A DNA stretch of 64,000 nucleotides from Comamonas resistens (lineage in GTDB: Bacteria > Pseudomonadota > Gammaproteobacteria > Burkholderiales > Burkholderiaceae_C), in NCBI RefSeq assembly GCF_030064165.1, contig NZ_CP125947.1:2728001-2792000 (forward strand). Direction: 5' to 3'. Positions 8,837-20,700 of this stretch are shown piece by piece. The position numbers and the translations under genes were made by a program. Within the stretch, counting starts at the first letter, position 1, and each line of letters opens with the position of its first letter. The notes under the pieces are model-generated. The model was given only the letters and a program-made list of their open reading frames with translations, had not been told where the DNA came from and made no database searches.

Positions 8837-9513
8837 CAGCGGCCTCCCAGGCCCTGGGCACGCCCCAGCCTAAAGCCCAAGCCACGCACCGTCTCCACCA
8901 TGTCCGGGCCCAGTTTGCGGCGCAGATGGTGGACGTGCACATTGACCGCATTGCTTTCGACATCCTGGCTGTAGCCGTAAAGGCTGTCGCGCAGTTGCTC
9001 CAGATTCAGCACCCGGCCCGGCGATTGCAGCAAGGCGCGCAACAGCGCCCATTCTCGACGCGACAGATCCACGGGCAGGCCATCGCGCTGGGCACGGCCC
9101 GCGGCCAGATCCAGCTGCACATCGCCCAGCACAATCCAGTCCACAGCGCGGCCCGCCGCACGGCGCAGCAGCGCATGCAGCCGCGCAGCCAGTTCATGCA
9201 GGTCGAAAGGCTTGGCCAGATAATCATCAGCGCCGGTCTGCAGACCTTCTATGCGCTGGCCTACCGCGTCGCGTGCGGTCAGCACCAGCACCGGCAACTC
9301 CAGCCCCTGGCTGCGCCAGCGAGCAAGCAGGTGCAAGCCGTCTTCGTCGGGCAACCCCAGGTCCAGTACGCAGACGTCGAAATGCGAGGACTTGATGGCC
9401 GCATCCGCCTGGGCGGCACAGCCCACCACATCGACCCCGAAACCCTGCAGTTGCAGGCCTGCCTTGACCCCACTGGCCACCAAAGCGTTATCTTCCACCA
9501 ACAGCACGTGCAT
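8836..9513 (-). CDS. OmpR-family response regulator
   Basis: Two-component regulator of 225 residues. The receiver domain has the acidic pocket (VEDN), phospho-acceptor D51 (VLDLGLP), a Thr in VLTARD and Lys in LAKPFD. The C-terminal winged helix has LSRREWALLRALL and SNAVNVHVHHLRRKLG, typical of QseB/TctD-like proteins. It is the first gene of a regulator-kinase pair and is divergent from the DsbD-like gene across 181 bases, so it may control genes on both sides. Confidence 0.94.
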   Translation of the reverse strand: MHVLLVEDNALVASGVKAGLQLQGFGVDVVGCAAQADAAIKSSHFDVCVLDLGLPDEDGLHLLARWRSQGLELPVLVLTARDAVGQRIEGLQTGADDYLAKPFDLHELAARLHALLRRAAGRAVDWIVLGDVQLDLAAGRAQRDGLPVDLSRREWALLRALLQSPGRVLNLEQLRDSLYGYSQDVESNAVNVHVHHLRRKLGPDMVETVRGLGFRLGRAQGLGGR

Positions 9514-9694
9514 TGTGTATTCCTGAACCTGCGCTCACATCGGCTCTGATGCCGTGCTTCTGCCACTGTTCCTATTGCATACCCGAAACGGGAAAGCATC
9601 GCAGATTTGTCTTTTGTCAGCGTTAACCCCTGCTTAATCCCCAGCACCCAAGATTGGCGACCTGTTTGATCGGTTTTTTTGTGCTCTTGCCCCC

Positions 9695-11134
9695 ATGCCT
9701 GTTTCTCGCCTTGCTGCCATCGTCCTGCTGCCTGCATCGCTGCTGATGGGGGCCGCTGCGCCGGCGCAGCCTCTGCAGGTGCCCGGGCTGTTGCAGCAAC
9801 AACAAGGCAACGGCAGCTCCTCCACCGAGGTTCTCGGCTCCGAACAGGCGTTTGTGCTGACACCGCCTGCGCCAAGCGCTATCAAAACCGAGGGCACCAG
9901 GCAGTTGCTGCAACTGCACTGGCGGATAGAGCCGGGCTACTACCTCTATCGCGATCAGCTCAAGCTCAGCGATGCCCAAGGCCAGCCACTGGCACTGAAC
10001 ATTCCGCAAGGACAGACCCTGACCGACGCTTTCTTTGGCACGGTACAGGTCTTTCATGACGAGCTGCGCATCGAAGCAGCGCTGCCGCAGCGCTCGGAAC
10101 AATGGCCGCTGCAGCTGCAATGGCAGGGCTGCGCCCATGCCGGCGTCTGCTACCCGGCCCAGCAGCAGAGCATCAGTGTCCAACAACTGGGCCAACTAGC
10201 CAGCGCAGAAGCAGCAAGCATAGACAGTGCGGTAGAGGCTATCCCCATCTCCACCTCATCTCCTTCCTGGCTGCAATCACTGGCCTTGCCCGCCAGCGTG
10301 CTGATCGGCCCCATGGCCCTGCCGACCATGGCGCTTGCCTTGTTCCTCGCCATGCTCCTGAGCCAATGGTGGGCCAGACGCCAGCAGTTGCGCCTGGAGC
10401 AGGCTGTCGATGCCTTGCTCATGCGCTCGTTCCTCGTGGGTTTGCTGGCGGCGCGCCTGGCCTATGTGGGCCAGTGGTGGCAAGAGTATCTGCAACCCGT
10501 GACCCACTCGGCTGCCAGCGTGCTGCAGATCGTCGATATCCGCGATGGCGGCTGGAATCTGTGGGCCGGTCTGGCGGCCGCTGCGGCCTGGACACTCTGG
10601 CGCGCGCGCCGCAACACTGCTTTGCGCCGTGCCACTTTGCAGGCCTTGGCCGCAGGCGCTTTCATTCTGATAGCTGCTCACGCGTTGCGTAACTGGGTCG
10701 AGCCGGAAAAACCAGCCATTCCAGCCATCACTTTGGTCACGGCCAGCACGCAAACCGTGGACCTGCGCAGCTACCAGGGCCAGCCGCTGGTCATCAATCT
10801 CTGGGCCACCTGGTGCCCGCCCTGCCGCCGCGAGATGCCGGTACTGGCCCAGGCCCAGAAGGAGCATCCGGATATTCGCTTTCTCTGGATCAACCAGGGC
10901 GAGGACGCGGCAGCCGTGATGCGCTACCTGCAGGCCATGGCCTTGCCGCTGCCGCAGGTGCTGCTGGACCCCGAGCAGCGCGCCAGCGCCCATTGGCAGC
11001 AACGCGGTCTGCCGTCCACCTATTTTTATGACGCTCAGGGCCAACTGCGCGGAATGCGCATGGGAGAGCTGTCCCGCGCCAGCCTGGCCGAGCAGCTGAC
11101 GCGCATTGCGCCAGCTCGCCCCCCCGCCCGATAG
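9695..11134 (+). CDS. DsbD-alpha / Lgt-like membrane / TlpA-type thioredoxin fusion
   Basis: Predicted periplasmic thiol-disulfide reductase anchored in the inner membrane. After a signal peptide (about 1-25), residues 45-165 match the DsbD N-terminal domain, with the cysteine pair C146 and C152 in CAHAGVCYP. Residues 196-335 form several membrane helices whose ARLAYV stretch recalls the GxRLGYV of prolipoprotein diacylglyceryl transferase (Lgt). Residues 340-479 are a TlpA/ResA thioredoxin fold with active site W373-C374-P-P-C377. The membrane part has no cysteine, so it cannot pass electrons as the DsbD beta domain does. The neighbour downstream is dsbG, so the pair probably handles periplasmic disulfide isomerisation or reduction. 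Confidence 0.83.
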   Translation: MPVSRLAAIVLLPASLLMGAAAPAQPLQVPGLLQQQQGNGSSSTEVLGSEQAFVLTPPAPSAIKTEGTRQLLQLHWRIEPGYYLYRDQLKLSDAQGQPLALNIPQGQTLTDAFFGTVQVFHDELRIEAALPQRSEQWPLQLQWQGCAHAGVCYPAQQQSISVQQLGQLASAEAASIDSAVEAIPISTSSPSWLQSLALPASVLIGPMALPTMALALFLAMLLSQWWARRQQLRLEQAVDALLMRSFLVGLLAARLAYVGQWWQEYLQPVTHSAASVLQIVDIRDGGWNLWAGLAAAAAWTLWRARRNTALRRATLQALAAGAFILIAAHALRNWVEPEKPAIPAITLVTASTQTVDLRSYQGQPLVINLWATWCPPCRREMPVLAQAQKEHPDIRFLWINQGEDAAAVMRYLQAMALPLPQVLLDPEQRASAHWQQRGLPSTYFYDAQGQLRGMRMGELSRASLAEQLTRIAPARPPAR

Positions 11135-11165
11135 CGCGTCACACAACAATCAAAAAAGGCCCCAG

Positions 11166-11993
11166 ATGACCCCTCACATATACCGAAGCCGTATGGCATT
11201 GCTGGCCGCCGCCCTGGTCGCAGGGGCCTCCATCGCCGCAGCCGCCATGGCCTGGGCCGGCCCGGCGGCCGGTGATCTGCCATCCGAGAAGTTCCTGGCC
11301 GAGCAAGGGCTGACGGTGGTCGGCCCCATGCCCGCAGCTGGCGGGCTCAAGGCCTGGGCCGCCTACCGCGAGCAGCAAGCCATCCCCATCTACCGCCTGC
11401 CCGACGGCAAGCACTGGGTCATAGGCACGGTGATCGATGCGCAAGGCAAGGATGTCAACGCCAAAGCCTTGCAGTCCGCCGTGCAAAAGCCCATGGGCCA
11501 GCAGATCTGGGCCGACCTGGAGCGCACTCACTGGATTGGCGACGGCAAGCCCGATGCACCGCAAATCGCCTATGTCTTCACCGACCCCAACTGCCCCTAT
11601 TGCAACCAGCTATGGCGCGAAGCGCGTCCTCTGGTGCAATCGGGCCAGTTGCAGCTGCGCCATATCCTGGTCGCCGTGCTGCGCCCCAGCAGCGAAGGCA
11701 AGGCCGCAGCCATCTTGCAAGCCCCATCGCCCGAGCAAGCCCTGGCCGGCCATGCACAGGCCTATGCCGATGCGCACGGCAAAAGCCCCGACACGCTGGG
11801 TATTGCCGCGCTGCCACGCATTCCGCTGTCGGCCCGCGATGCCTTGGCCAACAATGTCTCTCTGATGAGGGCCATGGGTCTGCGCGCCACGCCCGCCACG
11901 ATCTGGAAAAATGCTCAGGACAGCGTCCAGATTCGCACCGGCATGCCGCCCGGGCTGTTTGACAGCGTGATGGATAAATCTGGCTCCAGATAG
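11166..11993 (+). CDS. dsbG: Thiol:disulfide interchange protein DsbG
   Basis: Periplasmic disulfide isomerase or sulfenate reductase of the DsbC/DsbG family, 275 residues. A signal peptide ends near residue 31 (AWA). The N-terminal dimerisation domain (about 38-110) precedes the thioredoxin fold with FTDPNCPYCNQLW, active-site C143 and C146, and a cis-proline region at RATPATIW. ATG 11166 was chosen because it opens the signal peptide. The gene follows the DsbD/TlpA-like fusion by 31 bases, and DsbG normally needs such a reductase. Confidence 0.93.
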   Translation: MTPHIYRSRMALLAAALVAGASIAAAAMAWAGPAAGDLPSEKFLAEQGLTVVGPMPAAGGLKAWAAYREQQAIPIYRLPDGKHWVIGTVIDAQGKDVNAKALQSAVQKPMGQQIWADLERTHWIGDGKPDAPQIAYVFTDPNCPYCNQLWREARPLVQSGQLQLRHILVAVLRPSSEGKAAAILQAPSPEQALAGHAQAYADAHGKSPDTLGIAALPRIPLSARDALANNVSLMRAMGLRATPATIWKNAQDSVQIRTGMPPGLFDSVMDKSGSR

Positions 11994-12058
11994 GCCTTAG
12001 ACCATATCCAGTCAGCGTCAGAAGCTATAGTCTGCATAGCAATTGAGAGGCCTTCACC

Positions 12059-12409
12059 ATGAGCCAACCCGACTGGAATACCCTGCTACCCGCCCTGGCG
12101 CCCGACACCCGCGTGGTACTGCACGCCCCCACCGCCCAGGCGCTGGCACGTGCACGCGGCAACTTCAAGAACCTGACCAATGCCCAACCCCAGGCCGAAG
12201 TCTGGATTGTGGCCAACGCCCAGGCCGTGCAGGCCGTGGTGGATGCACCCGAGGACATGGGCCCGGCCTTGCCCCGCGTGCTGCTGTGCCCCAACACCCT
12301 CAGAAACAACGACCTGAGCGCACCTGCTGGCGTGCAGGTACTGCCCATGGGCGCCGTGGATGCCCTGGCACGCATGCAGCAAGGCGGCTGGGTCTATATC
12401 CGCAGCTGA
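12059..12409 (+). CDS. DsrE-like small protein
   Basis: A 116-residue cytoplasmic protein. The pattern VVLHAPTAQALARARGN, then CPNTLRNN, VQVLPMGAVDALARMQQGGWVYI matches the DsrE/DsrF-like fold (COG1416-type), in which a Cys near CxNTLR may act in sulfur relay. Placement is by motif, not by a search. GAGAGG precedes the ATG. It is followed after 12 bases by the acetyltransferase gene. Nearby tsdBA and dsb genes give a sulfur-related context, but no direct link is shown. Confidence 0.7.
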   Translation: MSQPDWNTLLPALAPDTRVVLHAPTAQALARARGNFKNLTNAQPQAEVWIVANAQAVQAVVDAPEDMGPALPRVLLCPNTLRNNDLSAPAGVQVLPMGAVDALARMQQGGWVYIRS

Positions 12410-12421
12410 GCAAGCCCAGAC

Positions 12422-12943
12422 ATGAGCCGCCCCACCCTGCAGCTGCGCAATTTCCGCAACGCGGATCTGCCCGCCATCGCCTGCGCCATGGGCGACGAGC
12501 GCGTCACACAGCACTACGGGCTGGAGACGGACGAAACCGATGCCCAGGCCATCGCACGCGAGCAGCTGCACTGGTACCAGCAGCAAAGCGCCGATGGTGA
12601 AGGCTGGTGGCAAGCCATCTGCATGGATGGTCAGCTCGTAGGCGCACTGGGTGCCTATGACCGCGACGACGATGGCGACAGTGCCGAGCTCGGCTACTGG
12701 CTGCTGCCCAGGCACTGGGGCCAGGGCCTGATGCGCAGCGCACTGCAGCTTTGGCTGCCCGAGGCCTTCAATCACTTGAGGCTGCACAGCATGGTCGCCT
12801 ATGTCGAGCCGGAAAACACGGCCTCTGCACGGCTGCTGACCAGCCTGGGCTTTTGCCGCGAGGGCCTGCTGCGTGAATGCAGCAAACGCGGCTCGCGCTA
12901 TGTGTCCTTGCAGCGTTTCACCCTGTTGGCCCATGAGCTATGA
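12422..12943 (+). CDS. GNAT-family N-acetyltransferase (RimJ/RimL type)
   Basis: A 173-residue acetyl-CoA-dependent acyltransferase. It begins LQLRNFRNADLPAIA, has the ELGYWLLPRHWGQGLM core (the Q/RxxGxG/A-like acetyl-CoA loop is WGQGLM) and the late motif VEPENTASARLLTSLGFCREG typical of RimJ/RimL-like enzymes. The substrate cannot be read from the sequence. It is probably co-transcribed with the DsrE-like gene. Confidence 0.88.
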   Translation: MSRPTLQLRNFRNADLPAIACAMGDERVTQHYGLETDETDAQAIAREQLHWYQQQSADGEGWWQAICMDGQLVGALGAYDRDDDGDSAELGYWLLPRHWGQGLMRSALQLWLPEAFNHLRLHSMVAYVEPENTASARLLTSLGFCREGLLRECSKRGSRYVSLQRFTLLAHEL

Positions 12944-12982
12944 CAGAGCCAGACGCCTGCTCCGTCCCAGATGCCAACCGGG

Positions 12983-13996
12983 CTACAGCCCCCAGTCCTT
13001 GAGCGCAGGCAGCGCCAGCCGGGTTGCAGCAAAACCTTCATCGATGGATTCGCGTCCGCGGTGAAAATCCATCAGACCGATATGGGACAGGCGCGGCGCG
13101 ATCAGCACCTCGGCGGGATCGCCGGCCATGCGGCTGCGCGTGATGCGCATCTGCATGATGCTGACGCTGGCCTGCACCACGTTCACCAGCGATGGCACGG
13201 CTGGCGCGTCGTCCGCATCAACCGCCTCATCCTTGCGGCCCCGCCGGATCACCGAGGACGACAGGCTTTTCACGCTGGTCATGCTGCGCTTCCATTTCCC
13301 GCTCCAGCCCACGGGGTCGGCCAGAGCCTCCTCTTCAGCCACGGCATCCTGCTTCAGCGCCGAGACATGAATTTCCTGCGTCTGGACTTTCAGCTCGGTC
13401 TGTGAAAAGTCCACCGGCTTCATATGCTTGCGCATGATGTCGGCGTTCAGATCGACCGCAATCACGATGTCCGCGCCCATGGCACGGGCCAGCGACACCG
13501 GCACCGGGTTGACCAGGCCGCCATCGACCAGCAAACGCCCCTGGTGAATGACGGGAGTGAACAGTCCTGGCAAGGCAATCGAGGCACGCACGGCCTCGGC
13601 AATCGAGCCCTTGCGCAGCCAGACTTCTGCGCCGGTCTGTAGGTCGGTGGCCACGCAGCCAAACGGCGCACTCAGCTCCTCCATGGTTTCCTGCACGAAG
13701 TTCTCGCGCCAGAAGTCGATGATCTTCTCGCCCTTGAGCAAGCCTCCGCCCAGGTTGAAGTCCATGAAGCCGAACACCTTGCGCTTGCCCAGGCCCAGCA
13801 CCCAGTCCTGAAAGCTGTCCATCTCGCCGGCAGCATAGGTTGCGCCAACCAGCGAGCCAATCGAGGTGCCGCAGATGATGTCGGGGCTGATTCCGGCCTC
13901 ACGCAACGCGTGCAGCACACCGAAATGTGCCCAGCCGCGGGCAGAGCCGCTGCCCAGTGCCAGGCCAACTATGGGCTTGCGCCGCAATTTGCTCAT
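12983..13996 (-). CDS. Patatin-like phospholipase (RssA/NTE type)
   Basis: Predicted lipid acyl hydrolase of 337 residues. The oxyanion loop GSGSARGWAH (15-24), nucleophile S45 in CGTSIGS and D158 in LVDGGLVNPVP form the patatin Ser-Asp dyad. RssA-like proteins are about 300 residues; the C-terminal 60-70 residues here are extra and charged. It lies 23 bases after ligA on the same strand, so it may be part of that transcript. Confidence 0.9.
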   Translation of the reverse strand: MSKLRRKPIVGLALGSGSARGWAHFGVLHALREAGISPDIICGTSIGSLVGATYAAGEMDSFQDWVLGLGKRKVFGFMDFNLGGGLLKGEKIIDFWRENFVQETMEELSAPFGCVATDLQTGAEVWLRKGSIAEAVRASIALPGLFTPVIHQGRLLVDGGLVNPVPVSLARAMGADIVIAVDLNADIMRKHMKPVDFSQTELKVQTQEIHVSALKQDAVAEEEALADPVGWSGKWKRSMTSVKSLSSSVIRRGRKDEAVDADDAPAVPSLVNVVQASVSIMQMRITRSRMAGDPAEVLIAPRLSHIGLMDFHRGRESIDEGFAATRLALPALKDWGL

Positions 13997-14019
13997 GCTG
14001 ACAGTCCTTTGTATGCGTG

Positions 14020-16149
<2,130 letters not shown>

Positions 16150-16170
16150 CTAGCCAGGGAAATGACGATG

Positions 16171-16194
16171 AAAAAGGCCAACATCGTTGGCCTT
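16171..16194 (-). terminator. Hairpin between zipA and ligA
   Basis: AAGGCCAAC / GTTGGCCTT with a three-base loop, followed on the minus strand by a T run. It lies 25 bases before the ligA start, so it would end or attenuate transcription coming from smc-zipA. Confidence 0.7.
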
Positions 16195-16375
16195 AATGAT
16201 GGTTGTTCACGCATGGTATCCGCATCACCCACGGCCCATGAAACCCGCGCGGCCCAAACGAGAGACGGCCAGCAAGGGCCGCCCCGCAGCGTGGGCTGCC
16301 CCAGCAAAGGCCGTCGTCCCCCTTGGGGGCGCCGTGCAACGGGAAGCCGCGCAGCGGCTCAGGGGGGAGCATTTT
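16195..16375. repeat. GC-rich intergenic repeat-like segment
   Basis: Contains nested palindromic pieces, among them CCCCCTTGGGGG near 16318 and GCCGCGCAGCGGCTC near 16350. I recognise this style (short G/C runs followed by CGCGCAGCGGCTCAGGGGG) from spacers in Comamonadaceae genomes. It follows the zipA stop directly. No coding content is visible. Confidence 0.5.
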
Positions 16376-17716
16376 TTAGCTGAAAAGCCTTCTGGCGAGC
16401 AGCGAGCCGGCCGACAGCTCGGCGCTGTCGAGCTTGTCGTAGAGCAGCTCCAGGTCATGCTGGATAGGGTCCAGCGCCGACACTGGCAGCAGATAGCCGT
16501 TCTGGTCGCACAGCACGCCATCCATGGTCTGGCACAGCTGCTCTGCCACCTGGCGCAAACGCGCAAACGGCTGCTGGCCACGCGGCACCTGGGCCACATC
16601 CAGACTGATCAGGAATTCGCGCACCACGGACTGATCCAGGTCGTCACCCAGGGCAGCCTGCGGGTCATAGCTGAGCACCAGCACGGGCGGCATATTGGGC
16701 AGGGGCGATGCCAGCACCATGCGGCCCGGCATGGCCGAAGTCACGAATCCCAGGCGCTGGGCATTCTGCTGCACATAACCGGCGCTCCAGGACGCCTGGC
16801 GCGCACGCAGCATGAAGCTCAGCTGTGCATCGTGCTCGCTGGCGAACTGATCGAGCTCACGGGCGCGCGAGACTTCGCCAAGCATATCGGGCACATCGGC
16901 CATGGCACCCAGCGCATCGGCAAAGCGCTGCACCTTGGTGACGAATTCCGAGAACTCGATCTCGTTGAGCGAGCCGGTACGGTTGGCCAGTTGCACGCCC
17001 GCCTGAAAGCCCAGGTAACGCTGACCGGCCTGCAGCGGCTCCCACTGTCTGCTTTCCTGGTTCATGCCTTCGATGGCAAAGGGCTTGTTGCCCGCACGGC
17101 GTGTGCTGGGGTGGGCTTGCAATGCCACCTCTCCCGGCACGATCTGCGCTACGGTGATGGGAGCGATGGCGTCGATCAACGGGTCCAGATGGCTGCGCCG
17201 CTCCAGCGATGGAGCGGGCGCAATGGTGGGAATAGGCTCTGCCGCCAACGGTACATCGGCCAGCACAGGTTCCTGGCGCGGGGCTGCGGTCTGCTCGGTC
17301 ACTGCGGCGATGGCAGCATCGGTGCGCTGAACGGACATGACCGCATCACCGGCACCCTGCTCGCCTTGCTGAGCCAGAGCGGCCTGGCGCTGCTGCTCTT
17401 CATAGGCTTCGCGGGCCACGATGCGGGCCAGCTCGGCATCCGCCTCGGCAAAGCGGCCTTCGGGCATCTGCACGGGCTCGGTGCCGGGAATAGCCTTGCC
17501 GAAGTCGCCGAGCATGGGCTCATGCTGGTATTTGGTCAGATCGGAGCCATGTCCCACGGTGTCCATACCGGGCTCGTGGCGGGCAGGGTCCGCGCTCTCT
17601 TCCAAAGGTTCGGCCTTGCGGGGAGCATTGCGCCGGGAGGTCCAGGAGTTGTAGGCAACGATCAGGATCAACAGCACCACACCCAGGACGGCCAGACTGA
17701 TTTGCAGGTTACTCAT
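16376..17716 (-). CDS. zipA: Cell division protein ZipA
   Basis: Inner-membrane anchor that tethers FtsZ at the septum. The 446-residue protein has an N-terminal helix (about 5-22, LAVLGVVLLILIV), a short basic patch, a long Ala/Pro/Glu-rich linker and a C-terminal FtsZ-binding domain (about 310-446; SLDVAQVPRGQQPFARL and LCQTMDGVLCDQNG). Start ATG 17716 puts the anchor at the N-terminus; a longer frame reaches 17818 and overlaps the end of smc, which is unlikely. It follows smc by 40 bases. Confidence 0.9.
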   Translation of the reverse strand: MSNLQISLAVLGVVLLILIVAYNSWTSRRNAPRKAEPLEESADPARHEPGMDTVGHGSDLTKYQHEPMLGDFGKAIPGTEPVQMPEGRFAEADAELARIVAREAYEEQQRQAALAQQGEQGAGDAVMSVQRTDAAIAAVTEQTAAPRQEPVLADVPLAAEPIPTIAPAPSLERRSHLDPLIDAIAPITVAQIVPGEVALQAHPSTRRAGNKPFAIEGMNQESRQWEPLQAGQRYLGFQAGVQLANRTGSLNEIEFSEFVTKVQRFADALGAMADVPDMLGEVSRARELDQFASEHDAQLSFMLRARQASWSAGYVQQNAQRLGFVTSAMPGRMVLASPLPNMPPVLVLSYDPQAALGDDLDQSVVREFLISLDVAQVPRGQQPFARLRQVAEQLCQTMDGVLCDQNGYLLPVSALDPIQHDLELLYDKLDSAELSAGSLLARRLFS

Positions 17717-17756
17717 GTCAGAAAACGGTTTTTCCAGAATATTTGGACGACATGGC

Positions 17757-20700
17757 TCAGGATAGCTCAGCCATGGACAGTGCGGACTCCATGTCCACCG
17801 CAACAATTCGTGAAACACCTTGCTCCTGCATCGTCACACCGATCAGTTGCTCGGCCATTTCCATGGCGATCTTGTTGTGACTGATGAACAGAAACTGGGT
17901 GCCCTTGCTCATGCTGTGAACCAGCTTGGCATAGCGCTCGGTATTGGCGTCGTCCAGCGGCGCATCCACTTCGTCGAGCAGACAAAAGGGTGCGGGGTTG
18001 AGCTGGAAGATGGCAAACACCAGCGCAATCGCGGTCAGTGCCTTCTCGCCACCCGAGAGCAGGTGAATGGTCTGGTTTTTCTTGCCGGGCGGCTGGGCAA
18101 TCACCTGCACGCCGGCATCCAGAATTTCGTCGCCGGTAATCACCAGCTTGGCCTGGCCGCCGCCAAACAGCTCGGGGAACATGCGGCCAAAGTGACGGTT
18201 GACGATATCGAAGGTGCCGGTCAGCAGATCACGCGTCTCGGCGTCGATCTTGCGGATGGCTTCTTCCAGAGTGTTCATGGCCTTGGTCAGATCGTCCATC
18301 TGCGCATCGAGGAAGGTCTTGCGCTCGCGCGCCAGCGTCAACTCGTCGAGAGCGGCCAGATTCACCGCGCCCAGAGCCTGTATTTCCCGGTGCAGGCGGT
18401 CGATTTCGCCTTGCAGACCATGCATGCGCACATTGCCCTCGGCAATGGACTGGGCCACGGCGGCCAGATCGGCTTCGGCCTCGGTCAGCAGATTGCTGTA
18501 CTGCTCCAGACCCAGGCGCGCGGCCTGCTCCTTGAGCTGGAATTCGGTGATGCGCTGGCGCAGCGGGTCCAGCGCCTTTTCCAGCGACTGGCGGCGCTCG
18601 TCACTGGCACGCAGCTTGTTGGTCAGGTCTTCGTATTCGCTGCGACGCTCGGCCACATCCTTCTCACGCTGCATCTTCAGATCCAGCGCATCCTGCAGAC
18701 CGCCCTGCGCTGCGGCGTCGGACAAGCGGGCCAGCTCGTCCTGGGCGCGCTGCTGCTCCTCGGCCAGCGACTTGGCCTGCTGGCTGGCGGTTTCGATGGT
18801 GCGCGACAGCTCGGCGCGGCGCGCATGCAGCGTGCGCTGCGAGAAAGTGGCTTCCTGGGCCTGACGCTCCAGGGCGCGCAATTGCTCGCGCGACTCGTTC
18901 AGGCGGCGCTCTGACTCCAGCACCCGGTCGCCCAGTTGTGCATGGCGCTCCTGACTGTCGGCCAGTTGCATGTCCAGCTCCTCGAAGCGAGCCTCGGCCG
19001 ACACCTTGCGCTCTTCGATATCGGAGAGCTGGGCCTCGACTTCCGACAGGTCGGCAGAAATCTGGGCATTGCGTGCGCGGGCCTGCTCGGCCAGCTGCGA
19101 CAGGCGCAGGGTTTCGACCTGCAGCTCATGGGCACGGCTTTGCGACTCGCTTGCTTCACGGCGCGCAGCCACCAGACGCTGGGAGGCATCGGCATAGGCG
19201 CTTTCCGCGCGTACCAGGGCCGAACGCGACTCCTCGGCAATCAGGGCCTGGGCGCGCACCTCTTTTTCAAGGTGCTCGATTTCCTGGGCACGGGCCAGCA
19301 GACCCGACTGCTCGGAATCCTGGGCATAGAAGGTGACGCTGTGCGCAGTCACCGCATGGCCCGTGGGCACATAAATCGTCTCGCCAGCCTGCAGCTCGGC
19401 ACGCCTAGATAAAGCTTCGTCCAGCGTGGGCGCGGTATAGCAGCCCGCCAGCCAGTCGACCAGAACGGCACGCAGCCCTGCATCGCTGATCTTGAGCAAA
19501 TCCGACAACGGCGAAAAACGGCTGTTAGGTGCGGCTCCGGTAGTCTGTGGCGGGCTGAAAAACGCCAGTCGCGCAGGCGGTGCATCCTGCCCGCCCGAGC
19601 CCAGAAAGCCGCGCACCATATCGAGGCGCCCTACTTCCAGTGCGCCCAGACGTTCGCGCAGTGCGGCTTCCAGCGCGTTTTCCCAGCCGCCTTCGATGGC
19701 AATACGGCTCCACAGCCCCTGCAAGCCATCCAGCCCATGCTTGGCCAGCCAGGGCTGGAGCTTGCCGTCGGTCTTGACCTTTTCCTGCAAGGCCTTGAGC
19801 GCATCGAGCCGCGCCGACAGATCGGCGTGGCGGCTGTTTTCCGCGTTCACCGTCTGCTGGCGGGTGCGGCGATCCTCGTCGAGCTGCGGCACGTTTTCCT
19901 GCAGCTCTTCGAGCACGGCGGCCGCCATTTCGGCCAGCTCCTGCGCCTCGGCCAACTGCGCCTGCAGATTGTTCAGGCGCGCTTCATCGGGCGTTTCCAG
20001 CGCATTGCGGTCGGTGCGCAGACGCTCATAGCGGGTTTCGAACTGGCGACGCTGCTCGTCCAGGCTGCGCTGCTCGGCGGCCAGCACCTGGATCTGCTGC
20101 TGCACCTGCACGACGGAGTTGCGCTGATCGGCATCGGCTTTTTGCGCCTTGTGCAAAGCCTCTTCCAGATCGGGCAGACGGGCGCTTTGCTCTTCGAGCT
20201 GGGCAGCCAGCATCTCGGCCTGCTCTTCGGCGTCCATGCCCGCGCCTTCGATGCTCTCGATCTCGCCCTGGGCCTCTTCGCTGCGGCTGCTCCACAGCAG
20301 CAGTTGCTCGGCCAGTTGCTGCAGGCGCTGCTGCACGCGCTGGCGACCTTCGACCACATAGCGGATTTCGGCCTCGAGCTTGCCGACTTCGGCCGTGGCT
20401 TCGTAGAGCTTGCTCTGCGCCTGATTGACATGGTCGCTGGCGTCGTAATGCGCCTGGCGCAGGGCCTCCAATCCGCTTTCGTTGTTGCGGATGTCGGCCA
20501 TGCGCTCTTCGAGCTCATTGACGACCTTGAGCCCTTCGACACGCACGCGGTCCTGCTCGGCCTCGGCTTCGGCGCGCTTGAGGAACCACAGCTGATGCTG
20601 CTTGAGCGTGACCTGGGCGTTCAGGCCGTTGTACTTGGCTGCGACTTCGGCCTGTTTCTCAAGCTTGTCAAGATTGGCATTGAGTTCGCGAAGAATGTCT

